A DNA stretch of 11,945 bases, taken from positions 1-11,945 of the forward strand of contig QMSF01000009.1 in the NCBI GenBank assembly GCA_003649565.1. Reading direction: 5' to 3'. This document shows positions 1-6,695 of this stretch, piece by piece. A program made the position numbers and the translations under genes. Positions within the stretch are counted from its first letter, which is position 1. Every line of letters starts with the position of its first letter. The stretch is from Thermoprotei archaeon (GTDB lineage: Archaea; Thermoproteota; Methanomethylicia; Nezhaarchaeales; WYZ-LMO8). The notes beneath the pieces are model-generated. The model saw only the letters and a program-made list of their open reading frames with translations, had not been told where the DNA came from and did not search any database.

Positions 1-464
1 AATAGTGTTACCTCGACGACATGCGCTATACGACCATACTCCTCGACGACGTAATAATTTACGGTAGGCTTTGGGTCTACGATAACCCACGAACCTTCGT
101 GATATACGCTAGCACGCCTAAAGCGCTCGAAGTGCTTATCAGGCAGGGAGCCTTTGATGACCTCAACCTCTTTCGCATGCATTGGAACCTTAACTTTGAG
201 CCTATTATACTCAAGGCTTAAAATTAATGGCTCTTCCTTGGGCTTGGTAGTGGCTAGAGTCAGGTCCACATGCTCGATGGCCCAGCTCTCGATAAGCCCT
301 ACGGAGTACCTTTGTTCAATAGCTTCAGCTATTTCAATAGCTCTGTCTCTAAGATACTCAAAGGTGTATCGACTGCTGTAAGTCCAGGGCTTAGTAAGTA
401 TGAGAGTTAGGGCTATCACGGCCATAGCTGAGGCAAGTAGTACCACTTTCTCAATAGTCCTCAT
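1..464 (-). CDS. Membrane-anchored protein of unknown function, partial (N-terminal 154 residues)
   Basis: Reading the minus strand from an ATG at 464 gives an open frame that stays open to the window edge, so the C-terminus lies outside. Residues about 6-23 (VVLLASAMAVIALTLILT) form one hydrophobic segment with a positively charged N-terminal side. This suggests a signal anchor or signal peptide with the rest outside the cell. The remaining ~130 residues are mixed alpha/beta and soluble, with a stretch reading SWVIVDPKPTVNYYVVEEYG near the truncation. I recognise no family. No Shine-Dalgarno site precedes the ATG, but a TATA-like CTTTTCTTTA (about 482-491 on this strand) lies ~22 nt upstream, which fits a leaderless transcript. 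It shares strand with the decayed stretch and the SMC operon upstream, but a functional link is not evident. That the frame is real is fairly sure; the function is unknown. Confidence 0.7.
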   Translation of the reverse strand, partial: MRTIEKVVLLASAMAVIALTLILTKPWTYSSRYTFEYLRDRAIEIAEAIEQRYSVGLIESWAIEHVDLTLATTKPKEEPLILSLEYNRLKVKVPMHAKEVEVIKGSLPDKHFERFRRASVYHEGSWVIVDPKPTVNYYVVEEYGRIAHVVEVTL

Positions 465-493
465 AAGAGATGAATTAGCATAAAGAAAAGTAG

Positions 494-774
494 CTAAGAT
501 AGTAACCTCTGAACCTTTGGGATCACCTCTTGTATTGTCTTATAATCTCCTTCAGCCTTTCCATCGCCAAACTCTCTAAGAGCTTCAATTGCAGCCTTCA
601 CTAATGCATGGATTTCTCCCTGGCATACTTAGTTAGCTTACGCTTAAGCTCTTAGTGCCTAGCATCTGCAAAATACTTTTCCATAAGGTGCCGTCTAAGG
701 ACATCGAGGTGTAGCCAGTGGTTTTGGCGAGAGTACGGTAGTTCGCCATGAGATAAACTCCCTGAATTTATCAT
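494..774 (-). pseudogene. Decayed small coding stretch (interrupted by stops and a frame change)
   Basis: No intact gene lies in 465-861, but the minus strand shows coding-like fragments. From 774 one frame reads through HLDVLRRHLMEKYFADARH to a TAA at 652-654, continues as ELKRKLTKYAREKS and stops at a TAG at 601-603. Just before that stop, the +1 frame takes over (EIHALVKAAIEALREFGDG...) and runs to a TAG at 494-496. Joined, the pieces make one plausible amphipathic helical, Lys/Glu-rich protein of roughly 75-90 residues. It sits directly after the nuclease-like gene and in the same frame as that gene's stop, so it may be a lost fourth operon member. The family is not recognised. The first ~25 codons after 774 look less protein-like, so the original start is unclear. 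It could also be chance open frame in spacer DNA. Confidence 0.3.
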
Positions 775-861
775 AGTGTGATGAGTTTGTATAGTGAGCT
801 TATAGGTGCCTTTTCTAGGCTCTTTCTTTGTTTGAATATACTCATATTCGACCTGAACAGG

Positions 862-1371
862 TTATCTACTTGGGATAAGATTTCGTGCCTTCAGCAATTC
901 ATATATGTAGCCCTCACCATGTTTTTCAAAAAGATCGTAGTACCTATGAACTACCCTTGGAAAAACGTTATCGATGCGTTGTGTAAGGTCGGTATCTAGG
1001 AAATTCATCAAAGAGGGGATCAAGTATCTGGCAGGATAGAGTTTGTCTAATTTAACAATTAACCACCTTGTGGGAAATGTTAAGTCAAATATAGCAATTC
1101 TTCTTAATCCTTCTTCATAAATTAGCCTCTCGTACATATCATGAATATCTACATATTTCTCGCTAGTAGTTCTCACTTCCATGACATACAGCTTGTCATT
1201 GAGACGAAACTTAATATCATGCCTGTCCGTTCTACCGTAGTGAGTTATTATAGCGCCCAATTCTTCACATAATGCAAAAGCTAAGAGATGTTGAATAAAG
1301 AAGCCGAACATCTTCGGATCTCTATCATGGGCTTTTCTAAGTAGGAAGTAGTGTTTATATTTAAATTCCAT
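862..1371 (-). CDS. Putative PD-(D/E)XK-like nuclease, third gene of the SMC operon (169 aa)
   Basis: Probably the nuclease partner of the upstream SMC-like ATPase. I placed the start at the ATG at 1371 because GGTGAGGT sits 4 nt before it, overlapping the ATPase stop (1379-1381). A longer frame reaching 1455 would lie entirely inside the ATPase gene and lacks this site. Residues 26-40 (IQHLLAFALCEELGA) resemble the first helix of the restriction-endonuclease fold, with E36/E37. They are followed by G46-R-T-D-R-H-D52, a strand, and M64-E65-V66-R67 at the end of a beta strand. D52...E65-x-R67 matches the D...(D/E)xK pattern, with Arg in place of the usual Lys. The C-terminal half is helical and aromatic-rich, with no recognised motif. 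The call rests on this motif, predicted fold order and context. A catalytically altered or non-nuclease homologue is possible. Confidence 0.6.
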   Translation of the reverse strand: MEFKYKHYFLLRKAHDRDPKMFGFFIQHLLAFALCEELGAIITHYGRTDRHDIKFRLNDKLYVMEVRTTSEKYVDIHDMYERLIYEEGLRRIAIFDLTFPTRWLIVKLDKLYPARYLIPSLMNFLDTDLTQRIDNVFPRVVHRYYDLFEKHGEGYIYELLKARNLIPSR

Positions 1372-1378
1372 ATTGACC

Positions 1379-3625
1379 TCACCTAAGACGCTCAAAGATA
1401 GGTCCCTCCTCTGGAGCCCAGTCTTTCTCAAACTTGTATATGTATGCCTTATCATAGAATAGCTCTATCAGTGCCTTCTGAAACCTTTCATCAGCAGTAG
1501 CTACTACCACTTGAACATCCTCAGATATTTTCTCTAAAGCTTCAGCTAGCTTTCGTACATGCCTTTCGTCGAAGGTCTGTGTTGGATCATCGAGTAAGAG
1601 AATGCTGAGGGGATGTAAGCCAAGCCTTGCACTAGTTATGTATACTGCTAAGGAGATTGCATTCTGAGCAGACGTATTTAGCACGTCTATTCCTTCCTCC
1701 TCTCCTCTTTCACTAATGCATATAATATCATACCTGTTAGGTTCTGTTCCGCTTCTAATTTCCTTCAACCTTACCTCTATATGTTTGAAGTACGGATGCT
1801 CATAAAGTGCCCTATACACATCATCGAGTATTTTATTAAATTCTTTGAGTTTTTCCTTAGCTTCAGACTCGTGAACTTCTTTTGTAATATTCATTAACTT
1901 AATTAACATTAATCGTAAGGCTTCCAGTTTACATATGAACTTCTCTAATAGTTTCCAAGGCTCTTTTTCAATTAAATCCTCGAGCCTACTTACTGATTTA
2001 TGCAAGAGTATGTATTCTAGTTCAGAATATATTATGTCCATTTTTCTCAGTTTCTCTCTAGATAACTCTTCTGCTCTAGCTCTCGATTCCTCTATTAGCC
2101 TTTTGAGATCTTCTATTTGCTTCTCTTTTCTCTTTATTTCCTTCTCTATATTACATATCTCCTCATCTATTCTCCTTATCGTCTCATTTAATAATTCACG
2201 GGCAACACTAGGATTTTCAAGAGCTCTTGCTATTCGGGGACTCTTGGAGACCTCTTCTAGTAAATTTTTAATTTCTCTCCTAAACTTATTCCTCTCCCTC
2301 TGAAGTTGCTCTATCTTTTCAATTTGCTTCTCTAACTGATCCCGCTCATTGTTTAAATCTTTAAGCTCTCTAGCAAGCTTATCCCTTCTCTCCACTAAAT
2401 CTTCTACCTCACTCTTGAGACTTTCTAACCTCTTCTCTATAATTTCTAGAGTTGCTCTTTTTCTTAAGAACCCTGTAGTTAATTCTCTATTGCATACTGG
2501 ACAGTACGCCTTTTTACTTTTCTTTAGGAAGTTCCATGCTTTCTCAACTATAGAATATTCTTCATTCATTTCCTCTATCATGCTGTTAAGCTTCTTAATT
2601 TCATTATCTATCTGTCTAACTTGATATTCTTTTTCAGCTAATTGTGAACGTAGTTTTTCAAGGTTCTTACCCTTTAATTTCTCCTCAATATTACTCAGGT
2701 CTTTAATTAATGACTCTAGCTGCTGAAGCCATTCATAACACTTAGTTCTTTCCGACTTCAGCCTTTCCTTTCTATTCACGAGACCTTTCTTTTCCTGCTC
2801 GAGCTCACAAAGAAGAGCTTGTTGATAGGTTGGAAGCTTAGGAGTAATTTCCCAGAGTTTTTTGAATTCCTCAATAGTTCTCCTTAGGCCCTCTACGTCC
2901 TCTGGGATGTCACCTTTATAGTCGGGTGGTATTAGCTTCTTTAATTCATCCCTTATTTTCTTTAAGCTTACTTGACTTGGGTCAATTCCATACTTCTTGA
3001 GAATACTCTGAATTTTCTCTATCTTACGAATTAGACCCTCGTATTTTCTAGTTAGTTCTTCTTTGAATTTGTACAACTCATTAGCAAGAGCTTCTTCTTT
3101 TCTTTCTACTTTGCTTATGCATTCCTCGATGCATTTCATGAAGTCCTTGTATGCCTTTAAGCCTAGTATCGAGTCTATAGCAGTATTCAAGTGCTCTGCT
3201 TTCTCTATTATGACCCTCGGATCCGCTTGCGCATATACGACACTTCGTATGTAGTCTTTAAAGCCTATATGCGCCGCTACAAGCCCCTTTAAGGGTCCTT
3301 CCCTATCTATCTCAGGCATGTATTCCCTATGTCGAGGTAAGTGAGCTTTGATAACAAAGCCCCGGCCTTGACCATCATTATAATGTATTTTTACCTCAGT
3401 ATTTCTTGTATATTTATTTCTTATAGCAGTCCTCCTTCTCTTAGTATAAACCTCCCTAGGTACTTTGTCGCCGACTAGTCCCCACTCTATAGCCTCTATG
3501 AAGCTAGACTTGCCAGAAGAATTAGGTCCTATTAGTATCGTGAGCTTGGGGTGTAGCTCAAGTTCTCTCCTTTTAGATATTCCTCTAAATCCTTCAACCT
3601 CTACTTTAGTTAAGAAATACCTCAT
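1379..3625 (-). CDS. SMC/Rad50-like coiled-coil ATPase with central zinc hook (748 aa)
   Basis: An ABC-class ATPase of the Rad50/SMC/RecN type, expected to dimerise on ATP and bind DNA. The N-terminal lobe has the Walker A GPNSSGKSS at residues 33-41 and a Rad50-like Q-loop at about 128-155 (YAQADPRV, with Q133, followed by the IDSILGLKAYKDF region). Long heptad-like Lys/Glu/Leu coiled coil spans roughly 165-370 and 385-590. Its midpoint carries CPVC at 375-378, the Zn-hook that joins Rad50 coils. The C-terminal lobe has a degenerate signature, NTSAQNAISLAVYI (about 650-663), and a Walker B, ILLLDDP (about 675-681), with a D-loop-like TQTFD. At 748 aa it is shorter than typical archaeal Rad50 (~850-900), and no mre11, herA or nurA is adjacent. 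The start overlaps the preceding gene's stop as ATGA (3622-3625). Context suggests a defence or repair ATPase rather than housekeeping Rad50. Confidence 0.9.
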   Translation of the reverse strand: MRYFLTKVEVEGFRGISKRRELELHPKLTILIGPNSSGKSSFIEAIEWGLVGDKVPREVYTKRRRTAIRNKYTRNTEVKIHYNDGQGRGFVIKAHLPRHREYMPEIDREGPLKGLVAAHIGFKDYIRSVVYAQADPRVIIEKAEHLNTAIDSILGLKAYKDFMKCIEECISKVERKEEALANELYKFKEELTRKYEGLIRKIEKIQSILKKYGIDPSQVSLKKIRDELKKLIPPDYKGDIPEDVEGLRRTIEEFKKLWEITPKLPTYQQALLCELEQEKKGLVNRKERLKSERTKCYEWLQQLESLIKDLSNIEEKLKGKNLEKLRSQLAEKEYQVRQIDNEIKKLNSMIEEMNEEYSIVEKAWNFLKKSKKAYCPVCNRELTTGFLRKRATLEIIEKRLESLKSEVEDLVERRDKLARELKDLNNERDQLEKQIEKIEQLQRERNKFRREIKNLLEEVSKSPRIARALENPSVARELLNETIRRIDEEICNIEKEIKRKEKQIEDLKRLIEESRARAEELSREKLRKMDIIYSELEYILLHKSVSRLEDLIEKEPWKLLEKFICKLEALRLMLIKLMNITKEVHESEAKEKLKEFNKILDDVYRALYEHPYFKHIEVRLKEIRSGTEPNRYDIICISERGEEEGIDVLNTSAQNAISLAVYITSARLGLHPLSILLLDDPTQTFDERHVRKLAEALEKISEDVQVVVATADERFQKALIELFYDKAYIYKFEKDWAPEEGPIFERLR

Positions 3626-3873
3626 GTTCCCTCTACCTCCTTTAGCGCCTCTTTAATTTCAGCAGATGCCTTCTCTACACCAGATAGCGTTTCCCTCATC
3701 TTTTGCTCTAGAATTTCGTTAACTTTACTTTTACCACCTGTTTCAAACGCTTTCACTAAATTGACTAGAAAGTCTTGTTCATCTTTTTCAGATACTGCTT
3801 GCTCAATCTTCGCAAGTATGTCTTGTAAAATGAAGCTCGTTCTCCTAGTATCATTAGGTTCACTATCAGTCAA
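3622..3873 (-). CDS. Small acidic helical protein, first gene of the SMC operon (83 aa)
   Basis: No family is recognised. The protein is charged and predicted almost wholly alpha-helical (for example EKDEQDFLVNLVKAFETGG, then KASAEIKEALKEVEG), with no Cys, no membrane segment and no DNA-binding motif visible. That would suit a small adaptor or regulator of the SMC ATPase. Its TGA overlaps the ATPase ATG (ATGA), which implies translational coupling and matched expression. The start is a TTG at 3873, chosen because GGGGGT lies 6 nt upstream. The same GGGGGT, also 6 nt from its start codon, precedes the 124-aa gene at 8763. A TATA-like GATATATAAC at 3887-3896 is uncomfortably close to this TTG, so a start further inside cannot be excluded, although no good one is seen. 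The position is analogous to the small accessory subunit of Lamassu systems; that is inference from gene order only. Confidence 0.65.
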   Translation of the reverse strand: MTDSEPNDTRRTSFILQDILAKIEQAVSEKDEQDFLVNLVKAFETGGKSKVNEILEQKMRETLSGVEKASAEIKEALKEVEGT

Positions 3874-3886
3874 GGACTTACCCCCG

Positions 3887-3907
3887 TTATATATCTACTT
3901 TTGTAGA
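3887..3907 (-). promoter_or_regulatory. Candidate TATA box and small inverted repeat upstream of the SMC operon
   Basis: On the minus strand, TCTAC-AAAA-GTAGA (a 5-bp inverted repeat with a 4-nt loop, 3894-3907) runs into GATATATAAC (3887-3896). TATA-like sequence beside a short inverted repeat is typical of a regulated archaeal promoter. Placement is odd: the usual ~26-nt TATA-to-start distance would put transcription a few bases inside the TTG-initiated frame. The box may therefore be a decoy, or the true start codon may differ. Confidence 0.3.
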
Positions 3908-4060
3908 CTCCTAAAAGATCTTCTAGTCTAAGAGAGCACGAGGTGTCCATGAAGGCAGAACATGCTTAACCCCTTAAAGAGAGCTGCTTTAAAGCGTTTA
4001 CCAAATCATGATGTTGATCATAATGACCTCACAATTGGCATCACCATAACTTAGATGTCG

Positions 4061-4069
4061 CTTTTTATT
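4061..4069 (+). promoter_or_regulatory. TATA box for the 850-aa exported protein
   Basis: CTTTTTATT is centred ~22 nt before the ATG at 4087, and no Shine-Dalgarno-like sequence lies between them. This spacing predicts transcription starting at or very near the ATG, i.e. a leaderless mRNA. The rest of the 213-bp divergent spacer (3874-4086) holds a perfect 10-bp palindrome, GCTTTAAAGC (3986-3995), of unknown role. Confidence 0.45.
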
Positions 4070-4086
4070 CTGTATGCCTCACCCTC

Positions 4087-6639
4087 ATGAAACGCCTGAT
4101 AGCTACTCGGAAGGTTTGGGGAGTACTCCTAGCCCTCATAATGCTCATAAGCATCCTAGCCCAAGCTCCAATACCAGCCTATGATTCAGGAAGCGGTAGC
4201 AACGGCAGCATACCAGCATCTCCAAACCCGGAAAGGCCTTATGCTAGGCACGCCAAGATTAGGCTTGAGGTCAAGTATCTACTCGGCGTACCAAAGGTTA
4301 CTAATGCGTACGTTAAAATCAAGGTTAGGTTCGGGACGGGCTATAGGAGCATAAGGATAACAAGCCCTCGCAAGTACACTTCCGGAACACTCACAGTAAC
4401 AGGCATTCTGAAGAACGTTGGTGGCAAGCCATTAACTGCCCAAGCACTTAAGCCCTACTTCGAGGCTGAGGCCTACTTCTATCAGGAGGTATGGCTTGGG
4501 CCCTTCAAGATAGCAACCTATAAGGCTAAGGCATATGCTAAAGGTACTGTAGGCGGGAAGGGCTATGTCTATGGAATGCTCTGCTACTCAGGCTCATGGC
4601 CCATCGGCGATGGAATGAATGTGATAGCATGTGCAGGCTCCCAGTATGTACGAATAATCACGAATCCATGGAATGGTGAAAGGATAGAAAAGAGCAAGAG
4701 TGTAAACGTTGATAGGCTCTACTTCTATGTCTCAGCTAGGAAAGGGAATGATGCAAGTGAAGTCTTTGTAGGGGACTATTGGACTGATGCTTACAAGATG
4801 ACTCTCCTAGACTATACAAGGACTATCCAAGTCAGGGTTGTGGATGCTAAGAGTGGTGAAGTACTGCCCATACCCATCAGGCTTGTAAGAGCCGTAGATA
4901 GTGATGGTAATGGGAAGGCTGATAGTGATGGAGTGGTTAGAGGAGTGGGCTATGTTGACTATGTATGGAAGGACACGTACGCTGTAGAAGCTCCTGAGAA
5001 GGTAAACATCAACGGCATAGACTACGTGTTCGACCACTGGGAGACTAGTGGTGGCGTCAGTATTAGCAGTAGGAGAAGCTCTACTACGAGCGTAAGCATT
5101 AATGATGATGGTGTACTCACAGCCTACTACACGTCTGCACCTAGACCTATCCTAGTCATTAAGGTATACCCCGAAGGTTCGGGAACCACAGACCCCCTAC
5201 CTGGCACTTATAAATTTGAAAGAGGGCGAGCAGTTACGGTCAAGGCTACTGCCTATGAAGACTATGAGTTTGACCACTGGGAGCTTGATGGTCAGGTGGC
5301 AGGTTATAAGCCTACGATAACCATAGTCATGGACACTAGCCATACGCTGGTAGCAGTATTTAAGTCTGCAAATGGAGATGGTAATGGTGGAGGCGGTGGA
5401 GGGAGTGGGGGCTCTGGTGGCAGTGGCTCACAGCCCTCTAAGACTCCATACTGGCGTGGTTATGTGATTGAGAAGCGTATACGCTATGTAGTCAGGAATG
5501 TTGAAGTGCATGTTGCCTACACTGATGCTTATGGTAACTACTATGGCTCTGATTATGATCACCTAATGCCTGATGAATACTTTAGTGCTTTCATCTACAT
5601 CAAGGTTAGCCATAAGACGAGTACTAGAAAGAGGCTTATCAATAAGTACTACTGGGGTGGCTCATGGCATGATAACCCGCCTGAGAATGGCGAGTATCAA
5701 GGTGAGAAGCTCTATGATAAGGACATCAAGAAGTACCCAGTAACGTGCAATATTCGTATCAAATGTCCTGAATGGGCTGGTTATGTTGAAAGCTTTTCTA
5801 AAGAGCATGGACCTAAATGCTCAAAAGCTACTAAGGCATGTAGCTTTAAGCATTCAAGTGATGGAACTCATAAGCATAAGGTAGGCGTGTGGCTTGTCAA
5901 GCATGAAGTATTAAGCGATGAAGATTACGTTACCCGAACCTTCGTGGTAGAGTATAGCTGGAGTAATGCCTATGGCGATAAAGGTTCAGGAAGCGCTAGT
6001 GCAAGAATTGTCATTTCAAAGATTAAGCCAAAGCTTTACTGGTTGCCTATAAGCTCTGACCAAGCATTAATAGTCGTGGCTTATGAATGGTTAGCAGATA
6101 GCACCATCGTTAAGGGCCGTAAATATTTGACGGCAAAGCTTGTTGACATCGTGCTTAAAGGCTCACTATTTGAGAGTGTTAAGGGTATGCTTAAGCTTGC
6201 TAAAGTGAATCTCGATGGTAAGGCTTCAATAAGCTATGCTCTAATAAGCATTGGCGATATTGAACAACCAGCTATTGATGCAAGGCTTAAGCTTGAGCCT
6301 CAATATATGTGGGTATTAAATGAGACGATAGCTTATCATGAGCTTGCAATACCAGTCTATGAGCTCAAGACAGATAATGGCATGCTAGAGGTTAAGCTTA
6401 AGCTAATCGATTGGGCTAAGATGAAGCCACTACAAGGCTGGATCATGCTATTAGTCAAAGATCTAGAGAGTGGTGAGGTAAGGACTTATATCAAGGAAGC
6501 CAAGCCCTTTACAGAATTTAGCATTCGATTGCCTTCGAAGTATGAAGTATGGGCTGTAGGCATAGCACAAGGAGAGGACATCATCTACAGCAACATAAAA
6601 TATGCAAGAATCTTACTTGCCAGAAACCCACCAGCCTAA
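4087..6639 (+). CDS. Exported multidomain protein with InlB-like beta repeats and Gly/Ser linker (850 aa)
   Basis: A predicted surface or secreted protein. Residues 1-30 form a Sec-type signal (MKRLIATRK, then the hydrophobic VWGVLLALIMLISILAQA); cleavage after AQA is plausible. Residues ~50-240 are beta-rich and unrecognised. Residues ~246-285 look like an Ig/carboxypeptidase-regulatory-type strand set (IQVRVVDAKSGEVLP) containing DSDGNGKADSDG (271-282). That motif matches the DxDxNGxxD calcium loop of dockerin and thrombospondin-3 repeats. Two divergent InlB/Listeria-Bacteroides-type repeats follow: ~290-350 (with VFDHWETSGG) and ~354-427 (with YEFDHWELDG). A flexible Gly/Ser linker (430-448) then leads to a ~400-residue C-terminal region. 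This region has a Cys/His-rich patch (C554, C560, C578, C585 and nearby His) that could form disulfides or bind metal. No C-terminal membrane anchor is visible. Binding or adhesion is a reasonable guess; no catalytic motif was seen. Confidence 0.8.
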   Translation: MKRLIATRKVWGVLLALIMLISILAQAPIPAYDSGSGSNGSIPASPNPERPYARHAKIRLEVKYLLGVPKVTNAYVKIKVRFGTGYRSIRITSPRKYTSGTLTVTGILKNVGGKPLTAQALKPYFEAEAYFYQEVWLGPFKIATYKAKAYAKGTVGGKGYVYGMLCYSGSWPIGDGMNVIACAGSQYVRIITNPWNGERIEKSKSVNVDRLYFYVSARKGNDASEVFVGDYWTDAYKMTLLDYTRTIQVRVVDAKSGEVLPIPIRLVRAVDSDGNGKADSDGVVRGVGYVDYVWKDTYAVEAPEKVNINGIDYVFDHWETSGGVSISSRRSSTTSVSINDDGVLTAYYTSAPRPILVIKVYPEGSGTTDPLPGTYKFERGRAVTVKATAYEDYEFDHWELDGQVAGYKPTITIVMDTSHTLVAVFKSANGDGNGGGGGGSGGSGGSGSQPSKTPYWRGYVIEKRIRYVVRNVEVHVAYTDAYGNYYGSDYDHLMPDEYFSAFIYIKVSHKTSTRKRLINKYYWGGSWHDNPPENGEYQGEKLYDKDIKKYPVTCNIRIKCPEWAGYVESFSKEHGPKCSKATKACSFKHSSDGTHKHKVGVWLVKHEVLSDEDYVTRTFVVEYSWSNAYGDKGSGSASARIVISKIKPKLYWLPISSDQALIVVAYEWLADSTIVKGRKYLTAKLVDIVLKGSLFESVKGMLKLAKVNLDGKASISYALISIGDIEQPAIDARLKLEPQYMWVLNETIAYHELAIPVYELKTDNGMLEVKLKLIDWAKMKPLQGWIMLLVKDLESGEVRTYIKEAKPFTEFSIRLPSKYEVWAVGIAQGEDIIYSNIKYARILLARNPPA
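5374..5430 (+). repeat. Low-complexity Gly/Ser linker-coding repeat
   Basis: A GGN-rich tract inside the exported-protein gene encodes 19 residues, nearly all Gly and Ser (residues 430-448). It separates the two InlB-like repeats from the C-terminal region. Such tracts usually act as flexible spacers and can change length by slippage. Confidence 0.7.
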
Positions 6640-6670
6640 GATGTATCCCGGAGGTTAGGCTAAACTCTGC

Positions 6671-6689
6671 TCTTATTTTATCGTTTGAA
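6671..6689 (+). terminator. T-rich terminator candidate after the exported-protein gene
   Basis: Between the convergent stops (6639 and 6696) the plus strand reads TCTTATTTTATCGTTTGA. A short U-rich stretch of this kind is the usual archaeal intrinsic termination signal. No strong hairpin accompanies it, and no matching T-run is seen for the opposite gene. Confidence 0.3.
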
Positions 6690-6695
6690 TGCCCC

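Noticed and set aside
633..749. Minus-strand 38-aa frame starting ATG GCG AAC
   Set aside because: Low-quality peptide without start signals; the alternative frame here looks more protein-like.
778..999. Plus-strand 73-aa open frame
   Set aside because: It overlaps the nuclease-like gene antisense, with no ribosome site and no family features.
1372..1455. Upstream extension of the nuclease-like gene to an ATG at 1455
   Set aside because: The added residues lie wholly inside the ATPase gene in another frame. The ATG at 1371 has a clear ribosome-binding site beside the ATPase stop.
1935..2624. Plus-strand open frames opposite the coiled-coil ATPase
   Set aside because: They encode Ser/Leu/Phe-rich strings typical of the antisense of Lys/Glu coiled-coil codons; no start signals or family resemblance.
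1379..3873. Housekeeping Rad50-Mre11-HerA-NurA DNA-end resection operon
   Set aside because: No Mre11 phosphoesterase, HerA helicase or NurA is adjacent; the ATPase is shorter, has a degenerate signature motif, and its partners differ.
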